The notes beneath the pieces are model-generated. The model had not been told where the DNA came from, did not search any database, and saw nothing but the letters and a program-made list of their open reading frames with translations. DNA of 64,000 bases from Phragmites australis (Eukaryota; Streptophyta; Magnoliopsida; Poales; Poaceae), in contig NC_084922.1 in NCBI RefSeq assembly GCF_958298935.1, positions 8,682,501 through 8,746,500 of the forward strand. Reading direction: 5' to 3'. Position numbers and translations under genes: made by a program. Position 1 is the first letter of the stretch; each line of letters opens with the position of its first letter. Below, one piece after another: positions 24,200-42,679 of this stretch.

Positions 24200-27100
24200 T
24201 GTAACATCCTTAGTTTTAGCATATTAATTAATAACAAAATTTAGTGCAAATTTATTTTTTTAATACTAGTATATGAATTCATATATGTTAACTGGTTAAG
24301 TATTCCAAGATGCACCAAACATACTTGAAAGTAATCCCTGCCTTAATCTGATTCATGCACAATTGGTTTATGGATTTTATTCTCCTTGAGTGGAGATTTG
24401 AATTGTACATCTCTCGCTTCAAATCTTTTCTGAGTTTATATTCAGCCGAAATCCAAATTGAATTCAAATTCTTTCTCATGAATCAAGACCCTAGTCCAAA
24501 CCACAATTCAAATATGTTTATTTGAATTGATTTGAATCCAAGGTCAAATCCAAATTCAAATATTCTGAATTGAATTTAAACCTAATTTCTAACTCCTTTT
24601 TCTTTTTTTTCTTCCCGAGCTGAGTTTTTTTTCCTTTCTCCTTCGTGCCGCCCATCACATCCGGCCTAGCCCTCCTTTCCACCCCCTTTCCTTCCTCGCG
24701 CTGGGCCGTGACTGCACGATCGGCTCGTTCGGCCTGCACGCCCCACGCTGGACAGCCCGCCTCTCATGCGTCGCACATCGACCGGTCGTCCCCCCCCCCC
24801 TTCTCCTCTTCCTTCCTCCAGCGTGATGTTGCGCCGTGCCGCATTGTGTTGTCCGCCACCGCGACACCATTGATCGCCTCTAGAAAATATCTCCACGACC
24901 ACTCTGCGCGCCCTCACTCTCTCTCCTCTCTCTGCCCTCACAGCACGCCGCCCGAGCACCAGATGCCGTGCGACTTCCGCGCACTCTCTCATGTATGGTC
25001 GGCGCAAAGCCACCTCTGCACTGCGCGAGGACCAATGGCGAGCACCGCTGTCATGTCGTGCCGCGCCTTCGCGCCCTTGCCACCTCTCTGCACCTCACTC
25101 CCCCGCTATAAATAGCGCAGCCCCCGGCTTCTCCTTTTTCCCCTTTTTCCCCACTTCCCCGCCACCGCCACGGCCATTGCTCGCTACCACAGCTCGCCAC
25201 TGTCGATCCGCCGACCGCATGCTGCTGAGGAGCTTCAAGACCTTGATGTCGTCCTTGTGCCGTAGTCCAATTGCCGGAAGCCCGACAAGAGCCCGCCCGA
25301 GCCAGTGGCTGGGCAACGTTGCCACCGCCTCTTCGGCAAATCGCCGGTTGTCGCCCCGCCTGTCATCGTTCCTGCGCTCGGTGAACCTCCCAGTTCCCTC
25401 TCGCGTCTACATAGATATCGTGTAGACGTCCCCAGGGCTCCCTCTTAGCTTATCGCCGCGCGCTGTCGTGTGGCTGTCTCCGCCGTCGTGCTTCCGCTCG
25501 CCGCCGGCATGTTTCTTCTCCGTAGTGTGGCCCGGCTGTCGCACTGTGATGCATAGAGGCGTTAGGCCTCCTTGCCTTGTAGGTTGCCACCTCCCAATGA
25601 AGGGGAGGTGCTACCCAATCATCTCTCATCGCTGCGCTCTCCTTCAGTCGTCGTCTAGTAGTGCCTCCATCGTCGATGAGCTCCCCCTTGAGTCCATCGT
25701 GCCCTGTAGTATCTCGGCATCCACTCGTTGTCATGAGTCTTTGGCCGGAACGTGCCACCGGCGAGCACTCCGGCGTAGCCCAGCCAAGCCAGCTGTGGCT
25801 CGGCCCAGTGGTCGGCTGGCCTGCCAGGCCAACCTGGCTGCCAAAGGGCTTAAGCCCGTGGGTCGGCCCAGAAACCGTAGCCTGCTAAACCAACCATCCC
25901 GTCACTGTGCAGCCCGACACTTTGCAGCCCAACACTGTGTAGCCCAAGTCCTGCCCGACCCATCCAGGCCTGGACCCGGCACAATCTGGGCCCGTCGGGG
26001 TTACTGTTCATGTGGGCTCGGATTACTGTTTATGTGGGTCTTACTCATGAATAGTGTCATTTTGTGTTTCCCCAATTTAATTTAGATTAAATCTTCCAAG
26101 AGCTGTAACTTTTCCGTTCTGGCTCCGATTTCGGCGATTCTTTCACCAAAATTCATCTAACATCGAGATCTACTCATCCGTCACATTGTGATAGCCATTA
26201 GGACTTATTTGGTTTTCCATTTGGTGTTAATTAATTATTCTCTAGTATAGCCATTATTGATCGTAGTTGCAAATGTAGAGCAATCAGAGTTCTGCGAGTG
26301 CTGCGCAAGAAGCATCAGGGACGAGGAGGATCCTGACTACAACCAAGACTCTGAAGAGAACTTTGGAGAAGGCAAGTCCTATTTCCTTAATCATATTGAA
26401 CCTATGTTTTCAACTAATCGACATGATCAACTAAAATCGAACTTATTATCGCATGTGCTATGTATTACAATTTTACAAACTACTTATAATAGTTAATCCT
26501 ATCGAACACATGTCATGTCTTGAATACTATCATCCAGAATACATATCACCCTAGGATTACCTGTCGTTAACTATATTAACGTCGGATGATGCCATGATAT
26601 CTAGCATGCTTAGGATTGAATATGTCTCCTCGGAGACGTTGCTTTTAAAACACCTCTTCTCGGAGATAAGATTTAATATCATAAATAATAACTCATATAC
26701 CATGAATCCTTGATGGTTATGAATCTCGTGATGTTTGTGAAATCCTTGATGTCGTGTGGGATATGGAGGGTGATGTGTAAAAATAGGTGAAAACTGTTTT
26801 GGCACCGGCAGGTAGAGTGGTCCTCTGGGAAAGATGTTCTTGGAGGCTTGAGTTACCTGATGTTATTCATTGCCAGTGAAGATGCCTAGCCTGGTCGCTT
26901 AAGGACCAAGTCTTGCGCCGTCATGCTTAGCCACCCCATGCAACCATGCGTCCTGTATGGGCAGGACTTGACCTTCCCTCACCGGACTGAGTTGGGCGTT
27001 ATATTAGGGGGCTGGGGAGCAGCGAGAAGCCAAGTGTCCATCTGGCCCTCTGTTGAATATTTTGAGTGACGGCATAGCCAATCTGGTATTCTGAACATGG

Positions 27101-27978
27101 TCTCTGGTACTTGGGGTGTCTCGTAGAAAAGTCCGACAGGAAAGGTGTTTGGAGGGTCTTGGTATGATTCGCTCCTATGCTTACAATGGTTGTAGGCTGA
27201 GGATATCGTGTAGGTAAAGTTGTACAACCTCTGCAGAGTATCAATCTATTCGAATAGCCGTGTCTACGGTCATGGATGCGCGAAGGCATGGTCACGCTTG
27301 AATAGACTCCGGGTGCATGTATCTTGATGAGTGAGTGTGTGGACTAGATGTCCGTATGATGAGGTTCCTGACACAATCCGCCAGAAGCTGTATGGTACTA
27401 GAGGTACATCAGATGTACTAACAGGGATTGCGGAGTGAGGTGTAGCCCCTTCCAGGACCGAAAACCCCCAGATAAAGCTTGTTACCTAGTTTTAAACCAT
27501 TTGAAGCGGCTTTAAAGTCAGTAATAAATGATACAATTGAGTACCTGCATAAACCGTTTTGCGCTTAAAATTAAACCGTAAAACCTTATCCTTGAATTAC
27601 TCATTTATGCATCTATTAACACCTTGAAATACTATAGGGCTTGATGAGTACCTTCCATACTCACTCTTGCTTTCATCCAGATGAAAAAGCAAACGCTGCC
27701 AACGTCGGAGGAGAAGGCCAGGATGAAGAGTAGTCACCTAAGTTGCGTTCACACCCTAGCTGCTTGTGGCTTGGGTCCTTGCTTTCCGCTGTATTTTTGT
27801 TGGCCGTTCAGCTAGGTTTGTATTATTACTATTAGGTAGTAGCCTTTTGTACTCTGTAATCTTAATACTTACATACGAAGTTGACTGTGATACTACAACT
27901 ATTATACTGTGTGTATCAGCTACTTAATTCAAGGACTGATACATGAGGCACATGAGATTCTAGGTTCGGGGTTTCACA
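24200..27978 (+). repeat. 3' LTR, full length (3779 bp)
   Basis: Starts TGTAACATCC and ends GGTTTCACA, directly followed by the TSD. It supplies the complete LTR sequence that the 5' copy lost. The small plus-strand frames inside it (for example 24645-25115) match frames in the other LTR and are not genes. Confidence 0.9.
25107..25115 (+). promoter_or_regulatory. LTR TATA box (3' copy)
   Basis: TATAAATAG, equivalent to 21251. It could drive outward transcription toward 28 kb. Confidence 0.7.
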
Positions 27979-27983
27979 TGCGC

Positions 27984-29853
27984 CGTGGCTGCCGGCGACA
28001 CGACAAGTGGCAGCAGACAAAAGGTCAAAAGAAGCCGAGAAGGAAGTTGTTGGGTGTGGATTGCCCAGCCCGATTCGTCTACCAGATTTGGGGAGGAGCG
28101 GCTGGTTGTGGATGCCGACCCTGCCTCGTCTAGCACATCCATGAGGAGGGGAGAAGGAGAAGATGTCAGATATGGACCGGTGAGGCTGGGAGGGGGAAGA
28201 AGCCTTTGATCCCTCCACCGACACCAATCATCTTGGACGAGGTGGGCGATGCATGTTGCGTCACACATTGTCCTCAAGGTCCCCTGCGGCACCAGGCTCC
28301 GGGTCTCCAAAAGCTCCACCCGTCATGTCACAATCTTTACCCCGGTCATGGACTAGTCCATGGAGCTAGTGGTATCCCTTCGGCTAAGACCGGATGAAAA
28401 GCTCGCGAACTTGTTCAGTTCGTATCTGATTCGATTCGACTTGGTTTAAAATTTTACGAGTCAAGTTAGAGTTTTAGCTCGTTTAGATAACGAGTCGGCT
28501 CGCAAGCCAAACAAGTCAAGGCCATCATCTGCATCATATCGCTTCTTTTCACTATGGTCATCAGTTTGCTCATTTGTTATCTTCATCTTCGATGGAGAAG
28601 CTCCTCACCAGCCTACTTGACTTTCTATTGATCAGCTCATTGTTGCCATGCAGCTCTTATCTTTCTATTCTCTCATCGATCATTCCTTTAGGCTTTACAT
28701 ATATAGATGAATGTGTGAAAAATAGTTTCATCCACCTTTTGAAGTAATGTTTTGGGTGTTTGTTGTTGTGCTGCATATGAGTTTGAAAAACTTTTAGAAG
28801 AGATTCAGCTTACAACAATTACCTCTGATTAAACCATGCAAAGAAGTACTATACTTGTAAATATCATTATTATTATTGTATAATTTTATCGATACATTTT
28901 TCAGTGAATGTTGATATTCTTTTTATCCTAGTAATGAGCATATCAAAAACCAGACTAGTTAAACCGAGCTTCCTTTTTTGCTCATTATATTAAGCAAGCT
29001 GAACCTAAACAAGTCAAGTTTGCTTGTTATCCAAGCCTACCTCCATCAGCTAAGGCCCCCGGACTCTAACCTAAGGACTTTGTTGAAAAGTTTAAGGCAA
29101 ACTTTTAGAATTCTCTCACATATGCATAAGCCAAGATATTAGTTAGAAACCTACTAAAACTATTTTGCTATGATACAAATTAGAATTATCTAGATAGAGA
29201 TATTTCACAAAAACTTTCTAAGATCTTGATATTTGTGGCATGACATGACTAAGTGTCACTCATTCAATAACTTTGTATGCCCATATAAGAATAAACGGAT
29301 CCTAACATCAACTGCATACACTCGATGACTTTGGGCTGCTCACCATGCTAGGTGGGCACCAATCATCTTGGACTAGGTGGGCACTGCACGTTGCGTCGAC
29401 GCTCCTAGGCACAGTCGACACACACCAACCTCAAGGTCCCCTGCCTACCTTGAATCTCTTCTCTGTCGATTTGGATATCCCATGGAGGGGTTGATTAGTT
29501 GGTTAGGGGAGATAGAAATCTAACATATTCAAAGCCTGATATGATGAATAAAATTCGTAACTTATCTACATTGGGGAACAAAAATTATTCTCCACCAAAA
29601 TATATGTCAAGTTCTGTAAATCAAAGAGATTATAGACTACTATAAAAATCAAACATTCCTATATCAAGAGCCAAGACTGGGAAAAGAAAAATTCTTAGTA
29701 CATAGTTATAACAGCTCTGCTATGAGAATTTTTACTTCAAAAATAAGAAATCCTGATATATATCAAACACCACCAGTAACAAGAGCTCAGACATGGAAAT
29801 TCCTGCCATAAGAACACCATCTTATTTTCTTTCCATAATAAAACATTAATGAA
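27984..29853. other. Intergenic sequence with a duplicated segment; no gene
   Basis: A block beginning CACCAATCATCTTGGAC occurs at 28222 and again at 29357, each followed by GGTGGGC, GTTGCGTC and CTCAAGGTCCCCTGC. Between them, 28400-29030 is AT-rich and bounded by 'AACTTGTTCAGTTCG'-like and 'CAAGTTTGCTTGTTATCC'-like ends, which suggests a MITE or small hAT remnant. No protein is recognised. Confidence 0.45.
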
Positions 29854-29967
29854 TTAAGAACTATCACAAGGGAAGGACACAATTTGCTCTGCCAACTTAG
29901 GCAACCAGCCGTCAGGTGCAATTTCTTCAAAACTTGCCCCCATGTCCATGAGCTTCTTGTTGAAGTC
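29854..29967 (-). other. Exon-like open fragment, unidentified
   Basis: On minus, 37 codons starting DFNKKLMDMGASFEEIAP and ending at a TAA (29856-29854) read like real protein rather than random AT-rich translation. An AG precedes the first codon, but without a strong pyrimidine tract, so an acceptor is doubtful. It lies 170 bp beyond the stop codon of the kinase gene on the same strand, either inside that gene's 3' UTR or as the relic of another gene. I do not recognise the family. Confidence 0.3.
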
Positions 29968-30136
29968 CTTTTCATGTTAATTTAAAACTATAAGCTTTGT
30001 TGGATTTCTACAAAAATGCTCATAGACGATTAACAGAGCATAAACCAGACTAAAAACGAGAATGTTGTACAAATAAAGCCACATCATTTAAGCATTTGCA
30101 TGCTGCTTTAGGTCGAAAATCATGCAGTGCCGCAGG

Positions 30137-36662
<6,526 letters not shown>

Positions 36663-36811
36663 CCCCACCCACCCCCTACTACACCTCTCGCAGTCTTCGC
36701 TGTCCCCCTCTCTCCCTCCCTCGCGCCTCCTCTTTTTTTCTGTTCTCCTTTTTGGTTTCTGGGGCACGGTGCTCTCCTATGCCGGCGCTTGTCGCTGTGC
36801 GCGCGGGCCGG

Positions 36812-36821
36812 GTATATATAC
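36812..36821 (-). promoter_or_regulatory. TATA box of the kinase gene
   Basis: On minus TGTATATATAC, 150 bp upstream of the start codon in GC-rich DNA, at the distance expected for a plant promoter with a short 5' UTR. The stretch between it and the ATG is rich in CT-type runs, as in many grass 5' UTRs. Confidence 0.7.
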
Positions 36822-36879
36822 AGCGCCGGTTCGGGATAGTTTTTGGTGGTAGACTGGAGCTGTTTGGAAGGCTCCACTT

Positions 36880-38706
36880 CACAGATTCATATATTTGAAA
36901 TAACTTTTTGACTATTCTATAAAAATTTCATAAGAAGTAAAAAGATATATGAATCATGCTATTCTATAAAATCGTAAAATCACCCAATTTAATAGAGCTC
37001 CATTCAGATCCATCGTGGATCCTGAATCCCTGCCGAACACCTCTAAGAGGCGGGCGGGGTTATACTAAATGGCGAAGGGTTAGCTTGGTACAAGACGGAC
37101 GCTGGAGACAGGTGCGCAAGGATACAGCTCGAGCTTCTTCTTTTTCTCTCACTTTTTCTATTTCGTCCTTGCTTGCGTTGAGCGATCTCTTCTGTCATGT
37201 CGCATGGTGTATAGCTGTATGCACCTAGAAAAAGGCCAGGCTCGATCAGGAGGCGTGCTTCGGAGTTTTCAGATGGATAAACACACTGATCTGTTTTCCC
37301 ATTTCCAGTACGGTAGCATGCACTCAAGAAGATATCAACAGTCTTCACGAGTTAACACTTCAGCTATAGAAGATTGAAATAGCGTATGACTGCGTTGAGC
37401 TTAATCATGAGATCAAAGGGTTAATTTCCGGTGTTCATCGGGCACGGTCCACGTGGCGTGGCCCTCCCTCAGCATTAGTCATGTGTCCAACACAGCACAT
37501 GCGTGCCCATCGGCCAGTAGAAAAATATTTGTGATTCGTTTTTCTTTTGGTGAGTGGGGAAGTAGTGAACCATCATATAAAACCTTCGGGTGTGGTTGCT
37601 GCTATCATTATCACATGATGGAACCCCTGATCAGTAAGCAAATAATGGTACAATATTCTTACAGAATAGGAAAGTACTGTAATGGTTACAAGCATGGTTC
37701 ACTAATTATGCATGCTATCTTTGTCCCTCTTTTGGCCTTGCTAAATCTGGCATGCACGAGGACACGACCATCCACACTAGGTCAGACTCAAGTCCAAAGA
37801 TGACCAAATGACCCTATCGGGTTAGCCTGATACAGGATCGGTTAGGTACGATTTGATAGGTCTGGTGAGTTTTATGGGCTTGCTGTGTCAGCTTTTGTGC
37901 CACATTTTCGGCTTACGGCACGGCTCGCGTTCTTGACGCACGACCTTGGTCAGTTCAGGCACGGCTGCGGTATGACGGGTCGTGCTGGGCAGGGTGGTTG
38001 GGCGGCAGAGCGATGGCGTGGCCGAACGGAGCGGGGGTGATGCGACCGGTGGCGGGGGTAGGATGGTGCGGCCAGTCGGGGCAGGGCGGTGCAAGGGCGG
38101 ACGACCAGGGCGAGCGCGAGGTAGTCAGACAAAGCGGCGCAAGGTGGCCAAGGCTGAGGCGGGGATGGGGTGGTGCGGGGGCAAGGGCGAGGTGACCGGT
38201 CGAGGCGAGGGTGATGCGGTCGGATGACAAGGGGCTGGCGACGCAAGGTAGCACGGGGGCAGCGGGTAGGCGGAACGGCGTGAGGGCAGGGCGGCACGTG
38301 GATAGGCGGGGTGGTCGAGGCAGGCTATATCCGTACCGGCCTGACTAGATCGGGTCATACCGTACCGATCCATAATACCGAGACATCGACCCATATACGA
38401 TCCGGCTAACCGTATCGTGCCAAATCGACCCATCTACCTTCATATTTAATTTGTGCCTATAATATCGTGTATCAAACCCACCCAATAGACACGGTCCAGG
38501 GACTATGCTCAGGTCGGCCCGGCCGGCCGGGAGTTCGCCGACGACGCGCGTACTTATGGGTCAGGTACGGCGAGAGAGAGAGCGCTCGATGGTGAGTTGT
38601 CGTGTCGGTCGAGGTCGTTGTTGAACGGGGCAGCAGCTTTATGGCCGCTTCACGCATTGAATGAATTGACTCGATCGAGCCGGATGGTATGCTGTGGCTC
38701 GGACAA
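36880..38706. other. Upstream intergenic region, no gene recognised
   Basis: AT-rich to 37400. The stretch 37930-38330 is very GC-rich with long frames on both strands and no domain. It is bracketed by short sequences that look roughly inverted ('GGTTAGGTACGATTTGATAGG' near 37840, and 'AACCGTATCGTGCCAAATCGAC' near 38410), so it may be a GC-rich DNA transposon. A GA run lies at 38572. Confidence 0.4.
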
Positions 38707-38714
38707 GACACCAT
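38707..38714. repeat. Left 8-bp target-site duplication of the Ac-like element
   Basis: GACACCAT, identical to 41176-41183. Confidence 0.95.
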
Positions 38715-39586
38715 TAGGGATGAAAACGGACGGGAACGGTCGGGAAAACCCTCTAACCATTTTCGTTTTCACATTTTCTCAGCCGGACGAAAACGAAAAC
38801 GGGATAGACGGGAACGGAAACGGTCGGGACATAATCAGATGGTCGAAAACGAACTAATCCGATAGGAAAAATGGCGGTATCGGTCGGGATTCGAAAAACA
38901 CAACGAAAACAAAAACCCACAAAATCATCAAGATGTGTCAACATGTATAAGTTTAACATGACTACAATAAATACATCATCCATGCTTAGTGAGATAACAT
39001 GTGATATAACATAACGATGACATGTATATATTTAACCACACAAACAATAAGTCTCAAATAGATATATAAGTGAACGATAGTACAAATATCCATACAACCA
39101 TACAAAGTCTTAACATAATAACATCGAACCACTAGTCCACCACAACGTCAACATATGACAATAATAGGACAATAAAACATGAACATAAACATTCTTCAAT
39201 CACTCTCGGCCTACAGCTGCTCATAATCATTCATCACATCTGGATCACTTGCTATTTCTTCTTCTTTCTCCTATAATTTTACAATGCATGAAAAAAGGAC
39301 ATGTTAGTCAGGCTGTACATGAAGAACAAAAAAAAAGAGCATAGCTAGAGAGCGAGTGTGTGATCAGCTTCGGACATCTATGTATCAAAATGACCAAGAG
39401 ATTCTATGCACCTCCAGCCTTGTACCATGAGAGGATAGCATAAGTATGGTAAGTACCTCATGCATCAGTTTATTAGAAATGGTCTCTAGAACCTCGAGAT
39501 CATCCACAATGGAAGAAAATTTCTTGGAATCTAAAAAATCAAACAAAGACACATACATCATATGCAATGACAAAGAAAATAACTAA

Positions 39587-40404
39587 TTAATGCACAATTA
39601 TAAATGGCAAACTATTTAAATTATCACCTTTTCTTCCTGCAGCTACCCAATCTTTGGTGCAAATTAATGCTTGTACCATCTCAGGATCAAGACGGCTGCG
39701 ATAAGGATCAATAACACGGCCACCAGCACTAAAGGCAGACTCTGAAGCAACCGTTGACACTTGTATGGCCATCATATCACGGGCAATTTGTGAAAGAATA
39801 GGATAATCTTCTGTATGGTTCTTCCAATATGCTAAAATGTCAAATTAGCTCTGCTTCAAAAGTGGCTCTGCCATGTATTTGTCCAACTCACTTAGGCCAT
39901 CTCTATCAGGGCCACAATCATCATATAAGAAGCTTTCTAGTTCATCATTTCTATTTCCCATGAGCTCATCTACTAGGTTTGTAGGTTCATTCACATTACT
40001 CTTTCCTTTTGATGATATAGGTGCAGAACTAGCGTAAAATTGATACACATTCTTTACAACACTAACAAACTCTTCAAGGTGAACTTGATACAAACCACCA
40101 TAGAACTTTCTCATGTAAAATTCTACAAGCTTTTTTTTTACCTAGGATCAAGGAAGCATGCCACTGCAAGAGCAGTACTAGACTTGTTCCAATATTTCTC
40201 AAACTTTGTATCCATAGCAGTTGCCATTTCACTAATAATGAAACTTTCACTAACTTTCCATTTACCAAGCAATTCTTTTATCTCACAGAAACCTTTATAA
40301 AACATATTTGCAGTTGGATATAAAGTACCAGAGAGAAGTTCAGTAAGATCATAGAATTTCATCAAGCACTGAAAAATAGTTATAGCCATATTCCATTCTG
40401 ACAT
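39587..40404 (-). pseudogene. hAT transposase, C-terminal part, broken
   Basis: Three minus-strand pieces. The first (40404-40138) resembles the middle of Ac-like transposases (LSGTLYPTANMF, MATAMDTKFEKYW, ACFLDPR). After a frameshift in the T run at 40131-40139, the second piece (to 39845) continues with VVKNVYQFYASS and LSELDKYMAEPLL. An in-frame TAA at 39845-39847 follows, and the third piece reads FDILAYWK through VSTVASESAFSAGGRVIDPYRSRL, the hAT dimerisation domain, which is well kept. The N-terminal BED zinc finger and the first catalytic region are absent. With at least one frameshift and one stop it cannot act. Confidence 0.88.
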
Positions 40405-40446
40405 AGAAATACCACTGCAATTTTCTCAAAATCCCCGCTGTCTCAA

Positions 40447-40918
40447 CTTGATTCAATGGAGTGCAAGCATCATTTCACGCTGGAGCGGGCAGCAATTGCT
40501 TCTGTCGGGCGCTGCTACCCTGCAGTGGAGGCCGGACGCGTGCGCAGCAGCGCAGGTGCGCTGGAGCGGGCGGCGTGGCAGGCACCGGCGTGGCAGCCAC
40601 CGGTTGGGTACTGGCGGCCTGGCGATTGGAGCGGAAGGAGCACGCACAGCAGCAGACGCGCAGGCGCAGTGGAGGCGTGCCGACTGCCGCGTGCGCTGTG
40701 CCGCTGTGCGCAGGTGCGTTGAGCCGCTGAATGCTGGAGCGTGGAGCCGTGGAGCGGGCGAGCGGCCGAGCGGGCGGCGTGGCTGGCGGCTGGCGGGCGG
40801 CGGCTGGCGGCTGGGAGCCTGGGATTGGGAGCTGGCCGCTGGCGCTGTGGCGCTGGAACCCCGAACCCTGGATGAGTGGATGACAGCATGGGCCTTCGTG
40901 GGCTACGATGGATAATAA
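40447..40918. other. GC-rich segment inside the Ac-like element
   Basis: About 470 bp of strongly GC-rich DNA between the AT-rich transposase fragment and the right end of the element. It has local GGCGGCTGGCGG-type repeats and long frames in four of six readings, none recognisable. It occupies the place where the 5' half of the transposase gene should be. It may be a captured host fragment or an expanded GC-rich repeat. Confidence 0.6.
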
Positions 40919-41175
40919 AAGTAGATGGGCCTTCATGTATTCAGGCCTTATCCCGCGAAGAAAAAACGGGACAAAAACGGTAATATCCCGAATAAAAACG
41001 GGAAAATAACAAAACGGACGAAAATATATCAAACCGTTTTCGGTACCGTTTTCGCACGACCTATACCGTTTTCATCCCGTTTCCGAATAAATCCCGAAAA
41101 AACGAAAACGAGAGGGAACAATCGGGATACGGCATCGGGACGGGACGGGATTTTCCCGTTCCGTTTTCATCCCTA

Positions 41176-41183
41176 GACACCAT
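41176..41183. repeat. Right 8-bp target-site duplication of the Ac-like element
   Basis: GACACCAT, matching 38707-38714. Confidence 0.95.
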
Positions 41184-41639
41184 GAAGAAGCAAGCTATAA
41201 AATGGAAGGGGGTGTGGTTTAACCCAAAAATGAACTAATTATATTAAATTCATTCTCTAACAATTAACGAATACTATTTATGTATGGATTCAAATAAAAT
41301 ACCGGTACTCACGTAAGCTCGTCCTGTCGTGTTGCCTTCAAGTCCGAACTCTGAAGTGTCCGCCTCGTCGGATGCATGGCGTGTCAGCTTTCTTTGATTT
41401 GCACGCAGCAAGTGCCAGGTTAATTTGCTGGTCCTGGCCCAAATACATCCATCAGCTTTTTCTTTCTCCTAAGCTCTGCCGTAAAAACAAGTCAAGAGCA
41501 GGGGATTTGCAAGAAATTTCCGAATGGTTTCGTTGCGTTTTCGACTATGAACCGGCACAAGAAACCGAATAATGAAGCCAAATATCGTACTCGATATAGT
41601 ATATAATAGTACCAGCTGGAGCAGGTCTTGCCGCAGGTG

Positions 41640-41712
41640 TTTCGTAGCACTGCAAATTGGCATCGGTGCACGTAGCACTGCAAATGGCATCGGCGCACGT
41701 AGCACTCGATAC
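41640..41712. repeat. Short tandem repeat, about 28-bp unit
   Basis: CGTAGCACTGCAAAT with GGCATCGG and GCAC recurs twice and starts a third time (GTAGCACTCG). The frames crossing it are repetitive for this reason. The surrounding 41184-41931 has no supportable gene. Confidence 0.7.
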
Positions 41713-41931
41713 AGTATACAGTAGTTGTTCTCTTCGACAACGCCCGCAGGCCTCGGACGAATCCAATGCCGGTGTCGCCGCATCCATGGGTCAGACTAGT
41801 CGTCCCTATCCGTCCAATCGCTGCTAGCTCTCCGTCCATGCCATTGAGTGGCACCACGGGGAGAGGAGGGGCTTGTTGCTGTTGTGTTTCGCTGTTCTGG
41901 TTCAGCGACGGAGGAGGAGGAGAATATTTGG

Positions 41932-42230
41932 GGCTGTTTGGTTATGGCTAAAAAGAGAGTCAAGCTAAATTTTAGTTATACTTTGAAAATTTAGTTTTTG
42001 TTTGATTGAGGTTAAAATTTATTTATGTTTTGAAAGATTAGATTGGCCAAAAATTTTCATAGCGCTTCTAGGCAAATTTTAGTGGATGAATCATCCGTCA
42101 AAATTTTTAGTTAGTCAAATTTTAACTTGATCTCAACTAAATATCATTTTAACGGCTAAAATTTGACACGGCTCTGATTTCTTTGGTCAAATTTTAGCTT
42201 AGTCCGTTGGGAAAAACAAACCAAACAGCC
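41932..42230. mobile_element. MITE with GGCTGTTTGGTT ends
   Basis: 299 bp with terminal inverted repeats GGCTGTTTGGTT and (A)ACCAAACAGCC and an AT-rich interior that is itself partly self-complementary ('CAAATTTTAG' and 'CTAAAATTT' repeats). This end type is common among grass MITEs. A clean TSD was not found, so the superfamily (hAT or PIF/Harbinger) is left open. Confidence 0.8.
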
Positions 42231-42679
42231 ACTTGTCTCTCGTGGCTGGAGCGGCGCCGAGATCTGCAGGTGAGCCGAGCCTCAGGCGGGCGGCAGGGGC
42301 GTGGCGGAAAAATAACGGGGCGGCCAGGCTGGTGCGACAGCCCGGGCGGATCCGTCTGCCGCTCTGCTTCTGCTTCTGCCCTGCAGCTGTGCGCGTGCCC
42401 AGCTCAGATGCCAGGCTATGGCACGAGGAATTTTCAATGCCCATCTCATCTGCCTGCAGCCTCCTCTCTCCTCCCCCTTGGATTCCGATCGACCCATCCA
42501 ACTGTGAAACTAGACTGGTTCTGATGATACTTTTTTATGCCTTTTCGCCCTTCTCTGGCAGGCAGGCAGGCGTGATCCATGTGGGTGTGTCGTGGCGACC
42601 GGGTCGACCGACGTGGTGATCAGAAGATGGACGGTCAGATCGGCTCAAAGTTGAAAGCGGCGCGTCCCCTGATTGCGTA

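Larger units (their letters stand above)
20338..27978 (+). mobile_element. Ty3/gypsy element with chromodomain-like end, internally deleted
   Basis: The TSD TGCGC occurs at 20333-20337 and 27979-27983. The 5' LTR (20338-22091) is cut short and joins directly to the middle of pol. The 3' LTR (24200-27978) is full length at 3779 bp. Missing are the last about 1.85 kb of the 5' LTR, the primer-binding site, gag, protease and most of reverse transcriptase. Long LTRs plus a chromodomain-like C-terminus suggest the Tekay/Del clade. The deletion makes the element incapable of moving on its own. Confidence 0.92.
38715..41175 (-). mobile_element. Ac-like hAT DNA transposon, non-autonomous
   Basis: 2461 bp with terminal inverted repeats TAGGGATGAAAACGG (38715-38729) and its complement (41161-41175), very close to the maize Ac ends. 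A perfect 8-bp TSD, diagnostic for hAT, flanks it. Both subterminal regions are dense in AAACGG-type hexamers, the motif bound by Ac transposase. The interior holds a broken transposase and a GC-rich segment of unknown origin. If an active Ac-type transposase is present elsewhere, the ends look intact enough to be mobilised, as for Ds elements; that is inference. Confidence 0.95.

Noticed and set aside
40448..41032. 155- and 185-codon frames in the Ac-like element
   Set aside because: GC-rich repeat translation (alanine/proline/arginine-rich) in four readings with no domain; listed as a GC-rich segment instead.
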